This document shows, piece by piece, positions 17,348 through 25,042 of a DNA stretch of 33,995 nucleotides. The DNA comes from Acidobacteriota bacterium. Its GTDB lineage: Bacteria; Acidobacteriota; Vicinamibacteria; Vicinamibacterales; UBA2999. Both the position numbers and the translations under genes were made by a program. The DNA lies in assembly GCA_016213695.1 (NCBI GenBank), contig JACQZV010000116.1, positions 1-33,995 of the forward strand. Direction: 5' to 3'. Under the pieces are notes generated by a model that worked only from the letters and a program-made list of their open reading frames with translations, searched no databases and was not told the origin of the DNA. Numbering within the stretch: position 1 is the first letter of the stretch; each line of letters starts with the position of its first letter.

Positions 17348-17782
17348 ATGAAGAGCACAACACTTATTCTGATTGCGACGTGTGCTGTACTGACGGCGGT
17401 GGCGGGTCTGCAGGTGGTGCGCGCCCAGGCGCCGTCGCTGGCCGCCGGCGTCTACACCGAGGAGCAGGCCAAGCGCGGTATGGGGCTCTACAAGGAACAG
17501 TGCGCCGCGTGCCACGGGGAGGACCTGAAAGGCAACGAGGTCATCCCGGCGCTCACCGGCGATCCGTTCGTCACCAGCTGGCAGGGGAAGACGCTCGGCG
17601 ACCTGTTCGAGAAGATCAGCATGACGATGCCGGCGCTCAATCCCGGGTCGCTCTCTCCGGAGCAGACGGCGGATCTCATCGCGCAGATCCTGAGCGCGTC
17701 GAAGTACCCGGCGGGCAAGACCGCACTCCCGTCGACGATGGACGCGCTGGCGCAGATCAAGATCGACGCCCCGAAACGGTGA
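17348..17782 (+). CDS. Periplasmic c-type cytochrome leading the succinate dehydrogenase operon
   Basis: This 144-residue protein has a clear signal peptide (MKSTTLILIATCAVLTAVAG, cleavage near VRAQA) and one haem-binding CAACH in a GxxLYKEQCAACHGEDLKG context. A later MTMPALNPG segment could supply the axial Met. It is a small class I cytochrome c. ATG 17348 is preferred over the upstream in-frame ATG at 17291 because only it gives a proper signal peptide; GAGG lies 4 nt before it and TACACT (17326-17331) is a possible -10. Its TGA overlaps the ATG of the dehydrogenase membrane subunit by 1 nt (TGATG), so the cytochrome is the first gene of the sdh operon. Its role could be to receive electrons on the periplasmic side, but this is an inference. 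Confidence 0.9.
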   Translation: MKSTTLILIATCAVLTAVAGLQVVRAQAPSLAAGVYTEEQAKRGMGLYKEQCAACHGEDLKGNEVIPALTGDPFVTSWQGKTLGDLFEKISMTMPALNPGSLSPEQTADLIAQILSASKYPAGKTALPSTMDALAQIKIDAPKR

Positions 17783-18585
17783 TGGACGTCATCCCGGTAC
17801 AGATCGCGTCGCGCGGTTTTGGATCGACGACGCGGCGCGATTACTGGTGGGCGGCGCCGCTCGCCGTCTTCGTCGGCCTCACGCTGTTCATCGTCTACGC
17901 CACCTGGGCGGCGTTTCAGAACGCGCATTACACCTACGGGCCGTATCTGTCGCCCTTCTACGCGCCGGAGCTGTGGGGCGACTCGCCCCACGCCTGGTTC
18001 GGACCCAAGCCGGCGTGGATTCCCGCCGGGATTCCCTTTTCACCGGCGCTGCTGATCCTGCCGTTCCCGGGGCTCTTCCGGGTCACCTGCTACTACTATC
18101 GCGGCGCGTACTACAAGTCGTTCTGGGCCGACCCGCCCGGATGCGCCGTCGGCGAGCCGCGGAGCAGCTACTGGGGTGAGCGCTCGTTTCCGCTGGTCGT
18201 CCAGAACGTGCACCGCTATTTCATGTGGATTGCGGTGATCTTCCTGTTCCTGCTCTCGTGGGACGTCTGGCTGGCGCTCTGGTTCAGGGACGAGGCGACG
18301 GGCGCGACGCGGTTCGGGATTGGCCTCGGCACGATCGTGCTGGCCGTCAACGTCGTGCTCCTCAGCTGCTACACGCTCGGGTGCCACGTGATGCGCCATA
18401 TAGTGGGCGGCGCGCACGACGAGGTGTCGACCCGTCCGGTCTGCGACCGCGCGTATGCGTGCTCGAGCTCGCTCAACTACCGGCACCAGCTCTTTGCCTG
18501 GCTCAGTCTCTGCTCGGTGGCCTTTGCCGACATCTACGTTCGCCTGTGCTCGATGGGCATCTGGACGGACCTGAGGATCCTTTGA
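17782..18585 (+). CDS. Succinate dehydrogenase membrane anchor, mycobacterial Sdh1-like
   Basis: A 267-residue membrane protein with helices near 24-45, 88-100, 148-168, 182-202 and 235-255. It differs from the usual small SdhC/SdhD pair and resembles the single anchor of the actinobacterial Sdh1 complex (FIVYATWAAFQNAHYTYGPYL, in parts). Cysteines at 103, 121, 196, 201, 221, 227, 244 and 256 and histidines at 144, 202, 206, 212 and 235 are unusually numerous, with CYTLGCHVMRH at 196-206. The mycobacterial Sdh1 structure is reported to hold a membrane-embedded Rieske-type cluster, so some of these may bind one here; I cannot assign ligands. It begins in TGATG after the cytochrome gene and ends in TGATG with the flavoprotein gene. 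It should carry electrons from the iron-sulfur subunit to quinone. Confidence 0.8.
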   Translation: MDVIPVQIASRGFGSTTRRDYWWAAPLAVFVGLTLFIVYATWAAFQNAHYTYGPYLSPFYAPELWGDSPHAWFGPKPAWIPAGIPFSPALLILPFPGLFRVTCYYYRGAYYKSFWADPPGCAVGEPRSSYWGERSFPLVVQNVHRYFMWIAVIFLFLLSWDVWLALWFRDEATGATRFGIGLGTIVLAVNVVLLSCYTLGCHVMRHIVGGAHDEVSTRPVCDRAYACSSSLNYRHQLFAWLSLCSVAFADIYVRLCSMGIWTDLRIL

Positions 18586-20399
18586 TGGCCGGCGCAACGT
18601 ATTCGTACGACGTCCTCATCATCGGGGCGGGCGGCGCGGGCCTGCGGGCGGCGATCGAGGCGTCCGCCGCCGGGGTCTCGGTCGGCCTGATCTGCAAGTC
18701 GCTGCTCGGCAAGGCGCACACCGTCATGGCCGAGGGGGGCATGGCCGCGTCGCTCAGCCATAACGACGACCGCGACAACTGGAAGGTGCACTTCGCCGAC
18801 ACGATGCGCGGTGGCCAGTACGTCAACAACTGGCGCATGGCGGAACTCCATGCGAAGGAAGCGCCCGACCGGGTGCGCGAGCTCGAGGCGTGGGGCGCCG
18901 TCTTCGACCGTACGCCGGACGGCCGGATCAACCAGCGGAATTTCGGCGGCCACCGCTACCCGCGTCTGGCGCACGTCGGCGACCGCACCGGCCTCGAACT
19001 GATTCGCACCCTCCAGGACCACACGATTCATCTGGGCGTGACCGTCCACATGGAGCACACGGTCGTCGATCTGATCCTCGACGGGGGCCGCGTGGCGGGC
19101 GCGCTGGCCTACGACCGCGAGCGCGGCCGGTTTCATGTGTTTGCGGCCAAGGCGATCATCCTGGCGACCGGCGGCATCGGCCGCGCCTACAAGGTGACGA
19201 GCAACAGCTGGGAGGGGACCGGCGACGGCCACGCGCTGGCGTACCGCGCCGGGGCGGAGCTGATCGACATGGAGTTCGTCCAGTTCCATCCGACCGGCAT
19301 GATCTGGCCGCTGAGCGTCAAAGGCCTGCTCGTCACCGAGGGGGTGCGCGGCGAAGGCGGGGTGCTCAAGAACAGCGAAGGCCGCCGGTTCATGTTTGAC
19401 GACATTCCCGAGAACTACAGACCGCAGACCGCCGCCGACCCCGAGGAGGGCTGGCGGTATGTGATGAACGACAAGAGCGCCCGGCGCCCCCCGGAGCTGC
19501 TCACCCGCGATCATGTCGCCCGCTGCATCGTCCGCGAGGTGAAGGAGGGGCGCGGGTCGCCCCACGGCGGCGTGTATCTGGACATCGCCTGGATCAAGGA
19601 GAAGCTGCCGAACGCCGAGGAGCACATCAAGCGCAAGCTGCCGAGCATGTACCACCAGTTCATGCAGCTGGCCAATCTGGACATCACGAAGGAGCCGATG
19701 GAGATCGGCCCGACCACGCACTACGTCATGGGCGGCATCCGTGTCGACGCCGACTCGCAGATGTCGACCGTGCCCGGGCTGTTCGCGGCCGGCGAGTGCG
19801 CGTCTGGTATTAACGGCGCGAACCGGCTTGGCGGCAACTCGTTGTCGGACATCGTCGTGTTCGGCAAGCGTGCCGGCGAATACGCCGCCGAGTGGGCGCG
19901 GCGGCAGTCGGCGCCGAGGCTCGATGACGCCGCCGTTGCGCGCGCGGAGAAGACGGCGGTCGAGCCGTTCGAGCGCGGCGAGCGCGGCGAGAACCCGTAC
20001 CGTGTGCAGCAGGACCTGCAGGAGACGATGCAGAACCTCGTGGGGATCGTCCGCAACGAGGACGAGATGCGCGAGGCGCTCGAGAAGCTTGCCGGCCTGC
20101 AGGCGCGCGCGGCCCGGGCGGGCGTCGCCGGCGGGCGCGAGTATCACGCCGGCTGGCACACTGCGCTCGATCTCCGGAATCTGATGGTCGTGTCGGAGGC
20201 GGTGACCCGGTCGGCGCTCGAGCGCCGTGAGAGCCGGGGCGGCCACTTCCGGGAGGACTATCCGGACAAGACGCAGGAGTTCTCCAGGATCAACGTCATG
20301 GTGAAACAGGCCGGCGGAGGCGCCATGCAGGTGTCGCGGGTGCCGATTCCTCCGATGCCCCCCGAACTGCAACAGGTCATCGAGGAGCAAACATCGTGA
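18585..20399 (+). CDS. sdhA: Succinate dehydrogenase / fumarate reductase flavoprotein subunit
   Basis: SdhA oxidises succinate to fumarate in the citric acid cycle. The 604 residues show the FAD-binding GAGGAG motif (14-19), His45 in GKAHTVMAEGG (the usual covalent FAD attachment site), the active-site motif QFHPTGM, an LLVTEGVRGEGG segment and GINGANRLGGNSL near the end of the FAD domain. The C-terminal helical domain ends with a Met/Pro-rich tail. DNWKVHFADTMRGGQYVNNW, the AGVAGGREYHAGWH segment and the partner genes suggest the Sdh1 type of actinobacteria and acidobacteria. The ATG at 18585 overlaps the previous stop by 1 nt. Its own TGA overlaps the GTG of sdhB by 4 nt. The four genes are thus chained by start/stop overlaps, which favours equal translation. 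Confidence 0.95.
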   Translation: MAGATYSYDVLIIGAGGAGLRAAIEASAAGVSVGLICKSLLGKAHTVMAEGGMAASLSHNDDRDNWKVHFADTMRGGQYVNNWRMAELHAKEAPDRVRELEAWGAVFDRTPDGRINQRNFGGHRYPRLAHVGDRTGLELIRTLQDHTIHLGVTVHMEHTVVDLILDGGRVAGALAYDRERGRFHVFAAKAIILATGGIGRAYKVTSNSWEGTGDGHALAYRAGAELIDMEFVQFHPTGMIWPLSVKGLLVTEGVRGEGGVLKNSEGRRFMFDDIPENYRPQTAADPEEGWRYVMNDKSARRPPELLTRDHVARCIVREVKEGRGSPHGGVYLDIAWIKEKLPNAEEHIKRKLPSMYHQFMQLANLDITKEPMEIGPTTHYVMGGIRVDADSQMSTVPGLFAAGECASGINGANRLGGNSLSDIVVFGKRAGEYAAEWARRQSAPRLDDAAVARAEKTAVEPFERGERGENPYRVQQDLQETMQNLVGIVRNEDEMREALEKLAGLQARAARAGVAGGREYHAGWHTALDLRNLMVVSEAVTRSALERRESRGGHFREDYPDKTQEFSRINVMVKQAGGGAMQVSRVPIPPMPPELQQVIEEQTS

Positions 20400-21139
20400 T
20401 CGGCGAGGCGACGTTCAAGATCTGGCGCACCCATCCGGGCGGCGACGGCACGTTTCAGACATTCCACACGACGGTGTCGGAAGGCATGGTCGTTCTCGAC
20501 GTCGTCCACAGGATCCAGGCCGAGCAGGCGCCCGACCTCGCGGTCCGGTGGAACTGCAAGGCCGGCAAGTGCGGGTCGTGCTCCGCGGAGATCAACGGCA
20601 ACCCGCGGCTCATGTGCATGACCCGGCTCGACGACCTGAACCTGTGGGAGCCGGTGACGGTGGAGCCGATGCGCGCGTTTCCGTCCGTCAAGGACCTGGT
20701 CACCGACGTGTCGTGGAACTTCCGGGTGAAGAAGGAAATCACGAAGTTCACGCCCCGGACGCCCGACGCGCCGGACGGGACCTGGCGGATGGCGCAGCGC
20801 GACGCCGACCGCGTGCAGGAATTCCGCAAGTGCATCGAGTGCTTCCTCTGCCAGGACGTGTGCCACGTGCTCCGGGACCACGGCAAGCACGACGAATTCA
20901 TCGGCCCGCGGTTCTTCGTGTACACCGCCAACCTCGAGATGAATCCGCTCGATACGGCCGATCGCGTGCCGGATCTCAAGGAGCGGTACGGCATCGGCTA
21001 CTGCAACATCACGAAGTGCTGCACGAAGGTGTGCCCCGAGCACATCCACATCACCGACAACGCCATCATTCCGCTCAAGGAGCGGGTGGTGACCCGGTAT
21101 TACGACCCGGTGTCGCGGTTGCTGCGGGTCTTCCGGTAA
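20396..21139 (+). CDS. sdhB: Succinate dehydrogenase iron-sulfur subunit
   Basis: SdhB passes electrons from FAD to the membrane anchor. The 247-residue protein has the plant-type [2Fe-2S] ligands Cys54, Cys59, Cys62 and Cys74 (CKAGKCGSC and LMC). The C-terminal helical domain has CIECFLCQDVC for the [4Fe-4S] cluster and CNITKCCTKVCPE for a [3Fe-4S] cluster and the closing Cys-Pro ligand. Length and order are normal. The start is GTG 20396 within GTGA, coupled to sdhA. It is the last gene of the cytochrome c - anchor - sdhA - sdhB operon. A small hairpin and an octamer repeat follow before the convergent lipA. Confidence 0.95.
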   Translation: MIGEATFKIWRTHPGGDGTFQTFHTTVSEGMVVLDVVHRIQAEQAPDLAVRWNCKAGKCGSCSAEINGNPRLMCMTRLDDLNLWEPVTVEPMRAFPSVKDLVTDVSWNFRVKKEITKFTPRTPDAPDGTWRMAQRDADRVQEFRKCIECFLCQDVCHVLRDHGKHDEFIGPRFFVYTANLEMNPLDTADRVPDLKERYGIGYCNITKCCTKVCPEHIHITDNAIIPLKERVVTRYYDPVSRLLRVFR

Positions 21140-21146
21140 CGCCCGA

Positions 21147-21162
21147 TGCGTGGCACCACGCA
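21147..21162. terminator. Hairpin between convergent sdhB and lipA (weak terminator candidate)
   Basis: TGCGTGG and CCACGCA form a 7-bp stem around CA, 8 nt after the sdhB stop codon. A two-base loop would open to four bases. No T tract follows on either strand, so Rho-independent action is doubtful. Confidence 0.3.
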
Positions 21163-21173
21163 CCGCGACGGGC

Positions 21174-21195
21174 CACGGAGACACAGAGACACGGA
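21174..21195. repeat. Short tandem octamer repeat (CACRGAGA)
   Basis: Units CACGGAGA, CACAGAGA and CACGGA lie between the convergent sdhB and lipA genes. The block resembles the octamer array at 10160-10182 in composition and unit length, but not in exact sequence. Confidence 0.55.
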
Positions 21196-21202
21196 ATATC
21201 GG

Positions 21203-22102
21203 CTACTCAGGACCGATGACGGCGTCGGCCTGTTCGCGGGCGTGATACGAGCTGCGGACCAGCGGCCCCGATTCGACGTGCGCGAAGCCCTTCGCGAGCG
21301 CCGCGCGCTTCAGTTCCGCGAACTCGTCCGGGTGGTAATAGCGGGCCATCGGAGCGTGCGCCGGCGTGGGGCGCAGGTACTGGCCGATCGTGAGGAGCGA
21401 CACGCCAGCCGCCCGGAGATCGTCGAACACCGGAGCGATCTCGCCGAGGTCCTCGCCGAGGCCCACCATGATGCCGGTTTTTGTGGGGATGTCCGGGGCA
21501 TAGCGGCGCGCCCGATCCAGCAGTTCGATCGAGCGCGGATACCGGCCGCCGGAGCGCGCCATCCGGTAGAGCCGCGGCACGGTCTCGATGTTGTGGTTGA
21601 GCACGTCCGGACCGGCATCGAGCACGGTCTGCAGCGATGCGGCCACGCCCTGAAAATCAGGAATCAGCACCTCGATCCGGCAGGTGGGCACGCGCGCGCG
21701 GGTCTGGCGGATGGTGTCCGCGAAGAGGGACGCGCCGCCGTCCGCCAGGTCGTCGCGATCGACCGAGGTAATCACGGCGTGCCGCAGCGCCATCGCCTCG
21801 ATGGCGCCGGCCACGCGCGCCGGCTCCGCGGGATCGGCCTCGCCGGGACGGCCGTGCGCGACCGCGCAGTACGCGCAGGCGCGCGTGCAGACGTCGCCGA
21901 GGATCATGAAGGTGGCGGTGCCGTGGTGCCAGCATTCGCCGATGTTGGGGCAGTGCGCTTCCTCGCACACCGTGTGGAGCTTCAGTTCGCGCATCAGCCC
22001 CTTGAGATGGAGGTAGTTCGCCGATCCGGGGGCGCGCACCTTCAGCCAGTCGGGTTTCCTCTCGCGCTGTCTCACGAACTCGACGGGCGCCTCAACCGAC
22101 AT
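21203..22102 (-). CDS. lipA: Lipoyl synthase
   Basis: LipA is the radical-SAM enzyme that inserts two sulfurs into octanoyl groups on lipoyl domains, completing the cofactor of 2-oxo acid dehydrogenases. The 299-residue protein has the auxiliary cluster ligands Cys46, Cys51 and Cys57 (CEEAHCPNIGEC), the radical-SAM ligands Cys72, Cys76 and Cys79 (CTRACAYC) and the closing RSSYHA, whose Ser ligates the auxiliary cluster. Other family blocks include DRDDLADGGA, NHNIETVPRLY and KTGIMVGLGE. ATG 22102 is directly preceded by GGGGAG, too close for a normal Shine-Dalgarno sequence, while GATAAT (22117-22112) lies 9 nt upstream, so a near-leaderless transcript is likely. No lipB is visible next to it. 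It converges with the sdh operon. Confidence 0.97.
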   Translation of the reverse strand: MSVEAPVEFVRQRERKPDWLKVRAPGSANYLHLKGLMRELKLHTVCEEAHCPNIGECWHHGTATFMILGDVCTRACAYCAVAHGRPGEADPAEPARVAGAIEAMALRHAVITSVDRDDLADGGASLFADTIRQTRARVPTCRIEVLIPDFQGVAASLQTVLDAGPDVLNHNIETVPRLYRMARSGGRYPRSIELLDRARRYAPDIPTKTGIMVGLGEDLGEIAPVFDDLRAAGVSLLTIGQYLRPTPAHAPMARYYHPDEFAELKRAALAKGFAHVESGPLVRSSYHAREQADAVIGPE

Positions 22103-22111
22103 CTCCCCTCA

Positions 22112-22117
22112 ATTATC
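22112..22117 (-). promoter_or_regulatory. Putative lipA -10 element, overlapping a plus-strand one
   Basis: GATAAT on the minus strand ends 9 nt before the lipA ATG. On the plus strand the same bases contribute to TATCCT (22114-22119), 15 nt before the divergent UPF0173 ATG, so the two genes may share overlapping promoters in a 32-bp gap. Confidence 0.4.
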
Positions 22118-22134
22118 CTGTACCGGCTTCTACA

Positions 22135-22848
22135 ATGGCATTCGACGTGGACAGACTCCGCATCACGTGGTTCGGGCACAGCACGTTTCTCCTGCGAACG
22201 CCGGGCGGCGCGCGGCTGCTCTTCGACCCCTGGTTCGTCGAGAACCCCGCCTGTCCCGCTTCGATGAAGAAGCCGCCGGCGGCCGACGCCATCCTCGTCT
22301 CGCACGGCCACGGCGACCACATGGGCGATCTCGTGTCGGCGGCGCGCGACAGCGGCGCGCCGGTCGTCGCCGCGCCCGAACTGTGCGACTGGGTGCGCCG
22401 GAAGGGGATTGCGAACGTGCTGCCGATGAACAAGGGCGGCTCGCAGCAGGTGGCCGGCGTGCGGGTCACGATGACCGACGCGCGGCACAGCAGCGGCTTC
22501 GTGGACACCGGCACGATGGTCTACATGGGGGAGCCGGCCGGATACGTGGTGCGGCTGGAAGACGGCATGGCGCTGTACTTCGCCGGCGACACCGCGCTCT
22601 TCGGCGACATGCGGCTCATCGGAGAGATGCACAAGCCGGATATCGCGTTCCTGCCCATTGGCGACCGGTTCACGATGGATCCGGCGGCGGCCGCCGCCGC
22701 GTGCGACCTGCTCGGCGTGCGCCAGGTGGTGCCGATGCACTGGGGCACATTCCCGCTGCTGACCGGGACGCCGGCGGCGCTGCGCGCGCTCGTCGAACCG
22801 CGCGGGGTGCAGGTGCTCGAGCTGAAGCCGGGCGAGAGTACGGAGTAG
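22135..22848 (+). CDS. UPF0173 family metal-dependent hydrolase (metallo-beta-lactamase fold)
   Basis: This 237-residue protein has the metallo-beta-lactamase metal motif H-x-H-x-D-H at 57-62 (HGHGDH), an early WFGHSTFLL segment, a second His in DARHSSGF, YFAGDTALFGDM with its Asp, and a final His in PMHWGTFP. These place it in the UlaG-like UPF0173 group of two-metal hydrolases. The physiological substrate is not known for the family. It has no signal peptide. ATG 22135 overlaps a TACAAT hexamer (22131-22136); if that is the -10 element, the start would be GTG 22147 (Val5), removing four residues. It is divergent from lipA and ends 33 nt before the convergent cupredoxin gene. Confidence 0.9.
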   Translation: MAFDVDRLRITWFGHSTFLLRTPGGARLLFDPWFVENPACPASMKKPPAADAILVSHGHGDHMGDLVSAARDSGAPVVAAPELCDWVRRKGIANVLPMNKGGSQQVAGVRVTMTDARHSSGFVDTGTMVYMGEPAGYVVRLEDGMALYFAGDTALFGDMRLIGEMHKPDIAFLPIGDRFTMDPAAAAAACDLLGVRQVVPMHWGTFPLLTGTPAALRALVEPRGVQVLELKPGESTE

Positions 22849-22881
22849 CGCGTCACCGCGCGCGGCTCGGGCGCCGAAGGT

Positions 22882-23289
22882 TTATCGGACCGTAATCGTC
22901 CCCTGCAGCGACCGGGTCGACGGCTGATCGTGGTCGTGGAAGCCGCACGTGCGCGCGGTCGTCAGGTTCCCCGTCGTCTTCGACTGTCCGGGCGTCAGGA
23001 ACCCGACGTCGTTGATCGCCGGGCAGTTCGAGTGCTCCGGGTGGGGATCGGACGCCATGTCGTGGTTACGCGTGTCGCTGTTGACGAATGTGACGCGCGA
23101 CCCGACCTCGACCGTGAGAGCAGCGGGCGACACGCCGCTGGCCGTAATCGTGATCGTGGTGCCGCCCGACGGGGTCGAGGGGCCTGTGGGTGTGGGCGTC
23201 GTGGTGTTTCCGCCGCCGGAGCTGCCGCCCCCGCAAGCCGAGGCCGCCACGATCGCGCCCGCGACGACGGCGGCCAGTCCCCTGGACAT
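22882..23289 (-). CDS. Cupredoxin-like lipoprotein (plastocyanin fold)
   Basis: The 135-residue product has a signal peptide ending in a lipobox (ASAC, Cys19), followed by a Gly/Thr/Pro-rich linker to about residue 45. The rest is one cupredoxin domain: SPAALTVEVGSRVTFVNSD, then NHDM with the first His, and TCGFHDHDQP, a C-x2-H arrangement typical of type 1 copper sites. The usual axial Met is not evident, so copper geometry may be altered, or another residue may serve. A second Cys (HSNCPAIND) could form a disulfide. It would sit on the outer face of a membrane and carry electrons. Its ATG overlaps the stop of the preceding barrel gene by 1 nt (TGATG). It is the last gene of the sigma-54-linked redox operon. 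Confidence 0.82.
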   Translation of the reverse strand: MSRGLAAVVAGAIVAASACGGGSSGGGNTTTPTPTGPSTPSGGTTITITASGVSPAALTVEVGSRVTFVNSDTRNHDMASDPHPEHSNCPAINDVGFLTPGQSKTTGNLTTARTCGFHDHDQPSTRSLQGTITVR

Positions 23290-24146
23290 CAGAAGAATTT
23301 CCTCGAGATATTGAACCCCAGATACCAGTCGTCTTTCGCCGTGCCGCCACGCGCAATCTGTCCCATCGTGGTGCCGATCCCGTTGGAGAAGTTGAGCTGG
23401 AACACGTGCCCGCCGGCCCGTTTCTCGAGGCCGAACGACGCCTGGCTGACGCCCGGATCGTGGCCGGCAACGCGGGGAATGATTTCGCCGACCAGGTAGA
23501 CCGTCGGCCGCACCCGCAGACGCGTGCCGACGCCGAGCAGGAACGTGTTGTTGTCATCGACGAGCGCCGAGGGCAGCGGGTTCGCGTTGTTCACCCAGAT
23601 CGGCTGCAGAAATACCGTGCCGATCCGGGGGAGCGTCCGCGAGACGACGACGCCGAGCGCGGGCGAGTAACTGTCGTGGAAGTTGTTCGTCCCGTCGATG
23701 GCCGCCAGAAACGCCATGTTCACGGGGCGGCCGTCGCGCTCCTGCATCAGGTCGCGCTCGGCGAAGAACTCGATCGTGCGGTTGCTCGTCCGGTGAATGC
23801 CGACCTGCGTGCCCCGCGTGAGTCCGAACCGGTACTCCAGGCCGATCTGCGCGCCGGAGTCCAGGCCGAAGAAGTCGGCCGCAAGGTCGCCAAAACTGCC
23901 GTCACCGAGCGGCCGCCCGAAGCGGTGGGTGACGCGGAACGAGCTCTTGTAGCGCGGCAGCCGCAGCGCGGTGGGCAGCGCGACGACGGTAAAGTCCGGC
24001 TGCAGTGGAACCAGGTCGAGATCGACGTCATCGGCGACCTGGCGCGCCGGCGGTGTCGCGGCGCCCTGCGCGGCCGCGGGCGCGCTCCAGCCGAGCCCGA
24101 CGGCGAACCCTGTCACGACGAGGAGTACCCGCGCCTTCATCATCAT
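23289..24146 (-). CDS. DUF5777-type outer-membrane beta-barrel protein
   Basis: The 285-residue product has a signal peptide (MMMKARVLLVVTGFAVGLGW, cleavage near APAAAQG). It is then almost wholly made of alternating beta strands with aromatic girdles, ending in ISRKFF with C-terminal Phe, as expected for an outer-membrane barrel. FRVTHRFGRPLGDG, LEYRFGLT, EFFAERDL and KDDWYLGFNISRKFF resemble the DUF5777 family, which I recall beside cytochrome c genes in Bacteroidota. The function is not established. It may be a pore or a scaffold for the lipoprotein electron carriers encoded around it. AGGAG lies 3 nt before the first of three consecutive ATG codons, so translation probably starts at the second or third. 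It follows the cytochrome gene after 6 nt. Confidence 0.78.
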   Translation of the reverse strand: MMMKARVLLVVTGFAVGLGWSAPAAAQGAATPPARQVADDVDLDLVPLQPDFTVVALPTALRLPRYKSSFRVTHRFGRPLGDGSFGDLAADFFGLDSGAQIGLEYRFGLTRGTQVGIHRTSNRTIEFFAERDLMQERDGRPVNMAFLAAIDGTNNFHDSYSPALGVVVSRTLPRIGTVFLQPIWVNNANPLPSALVDDNNTFLLGVGTRLRVRPTVYLVGEIIPRVAGHDPGVSQASFGLEKRAGGHVFQLNFSNGIGTTMGQIARGGTAKDDWYLGFNISRKFF

Positions 24147-24152
24147 TCGCTC

Positions 24153-24608
24153 CTAATTGTTACGCGCGCCAAGCTCGATCCAGCGCTTGATCACGAGCAT
24201 TTGCCCCGGAGTCAGGAACGGCCCGTTCCCGCGCGGCATGCGGACGCCCGCGATATCCGCCCGTCCCTCGAGCTTGTGAATGAGGTAGCTGCTCTCGGGG
24301 TCGCCGGCCACGACACGGATCGTGCCGGGCTTGCCCCGGGTCGCCACGCCGACAAGATTCGCGTACGCGACACCCTCGCGCAGGTTCAGCCCGCCCGTCG
24401 GCGTGCGGCCGCCCGCGTCGCTGTGACACTGGGTGCACGCCGTGCGGCCGGACGCATCGGTCGTATTGAAGATGTCACGCTGAATGCTGCTGAACGTCGG
24501 CTCGAGACTGGGGGTCGGCCCCGTGAGATCCGACAGCTGCTCGTCGCAGCCCGCCGAGACGACGCACAACGCCAGCAGCGCGCCGCCCATCATGACCTGT
24601 ATCCGCAT
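24153..24608 (-). CDS. Cytochrome c lipoprotein
   Basis: This 151-residue product has a short signal peptide with a lipobox-like VSAGC (Cys21) and one haem c site, CTQCH (58-62), in SGRTACTQCHSDAGG. A possible axial Met lies in GVRMPRGNGP near residue 123. FLTPGQMLVIKRWIELGA near the end resembles the closing helix of cytochrome c-like domains found in acidobacteria and planctomycetes. It should be anchored to a membrane facing the periplasm or the outside. A very good Shine-Dalgarno sequence, AAGGAG, lies 5 nt before ATG 24608. It is the second gene of the CuA - cytochrome - barrel - cupredoxin operon, 9 nt after the CuA gene. Confidence 0.85.
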   Translation of the reverse strand: MRIQVMMGGALLALCVVSAGCDEQLSDLTGPTPSLEPTFSSIQRDIFNTTDASGRTACTQCHSDAGGRTPTGGLNLREGVAYANLVGVATRGKPGTIRVVAGDPESSYLIHKLEGRADIAGVRMPRGNGPFLTPGQMLVIKRWIELGARNN

Positions 24609-24617
24609 CGATGCTCC

Positions 24618-25013
24618 TTATGGTGTGACCGCGTCCCGCGCCTTCACGACCAGCACGCCCTTCATCCCCTCGTGGCCGTCACCGCAGAACTCGGTGCACA
24701 GGAACGGAAACTCCCCGGCTGCGTTCGCCGTGAAGTCCACGGTCACGGTCGCGCCTCTCGGGATTTCCTTCGACACCTTGAACTGCTTGATCCCGAAGCC
24801 GTGGAGGCCGTCGCCCGACGTCACGACGATGCGCACGCGCTCGCCCTCGACGACCTCGATCGTCGAGGGGACGAACTCGTAGCGCCTGGCGACCACCTCG
24901 ACCACCCTCGGCCCGGGCGCCTGGGCGGGTGCGGCGCCGCTCGTCCGATCGTACGACGCCAGCAACCCCGCGGCGGCGCAGGCCGCAATCGTGACCGAAC
25001 GAGTCAGCGGCAT
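24618..25013 (-). CDS. Stand-alone CuA-domain protein (cytochrome oxidase subunit II-like)
   Basis: A 131-residue product with a short hydrophobic N-terminus (residues 7-20; signal peptide or anchor) and one cupredoxin domain. His71 (LHGFGI), Cys106, Cys110, His114 and Met117 in CTEFCGDGHEGM give the full H...C-x3-C-x3-H-x2-M pattern of a binuclear CuA centre, as in cytochrome oxidase subunit II and nitrous oxide reductase. No oxidase subunit I or nosZ is nearby, and the two transmembrane helices of subunit II are missing, so it is probably a free or tethered periplasmic electron carrier. An open frame extends upstream to 25094, but ATG 25013 is chosen because it gives a sensible N-terminus and lies about 20 nt after the predicted start of a sigma-54 promoter. 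It is the first gene of the operon. Confidence 0.85.
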   Translation of the reverse strand: MPLTRSVTIAACAAAGLLASYDRTSGAAPAQAPGPRVVEVVARRYEFVPSTIEVVEGERVRIVVTSGDGLHGFGIKQFKVSKEIPRGATVTVDFTANAAGEFPFLCTEFCGDGHEGMKGVLVVKARDAVTP

Positions 25014-25042
25014 GGACGCCCAAGAAAGGCAGCCATGATGAA

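Noticed and set aside
17290-17358. Longer N-terminus of the uracil-DNA glycosylase starting at an ATG at 17358
   Set aside because: It would overlap the start of the divergent cytochrome gene and its expected promoter, and the extra residues are low-quality (Pro/Ser/Val, no conserved motif).
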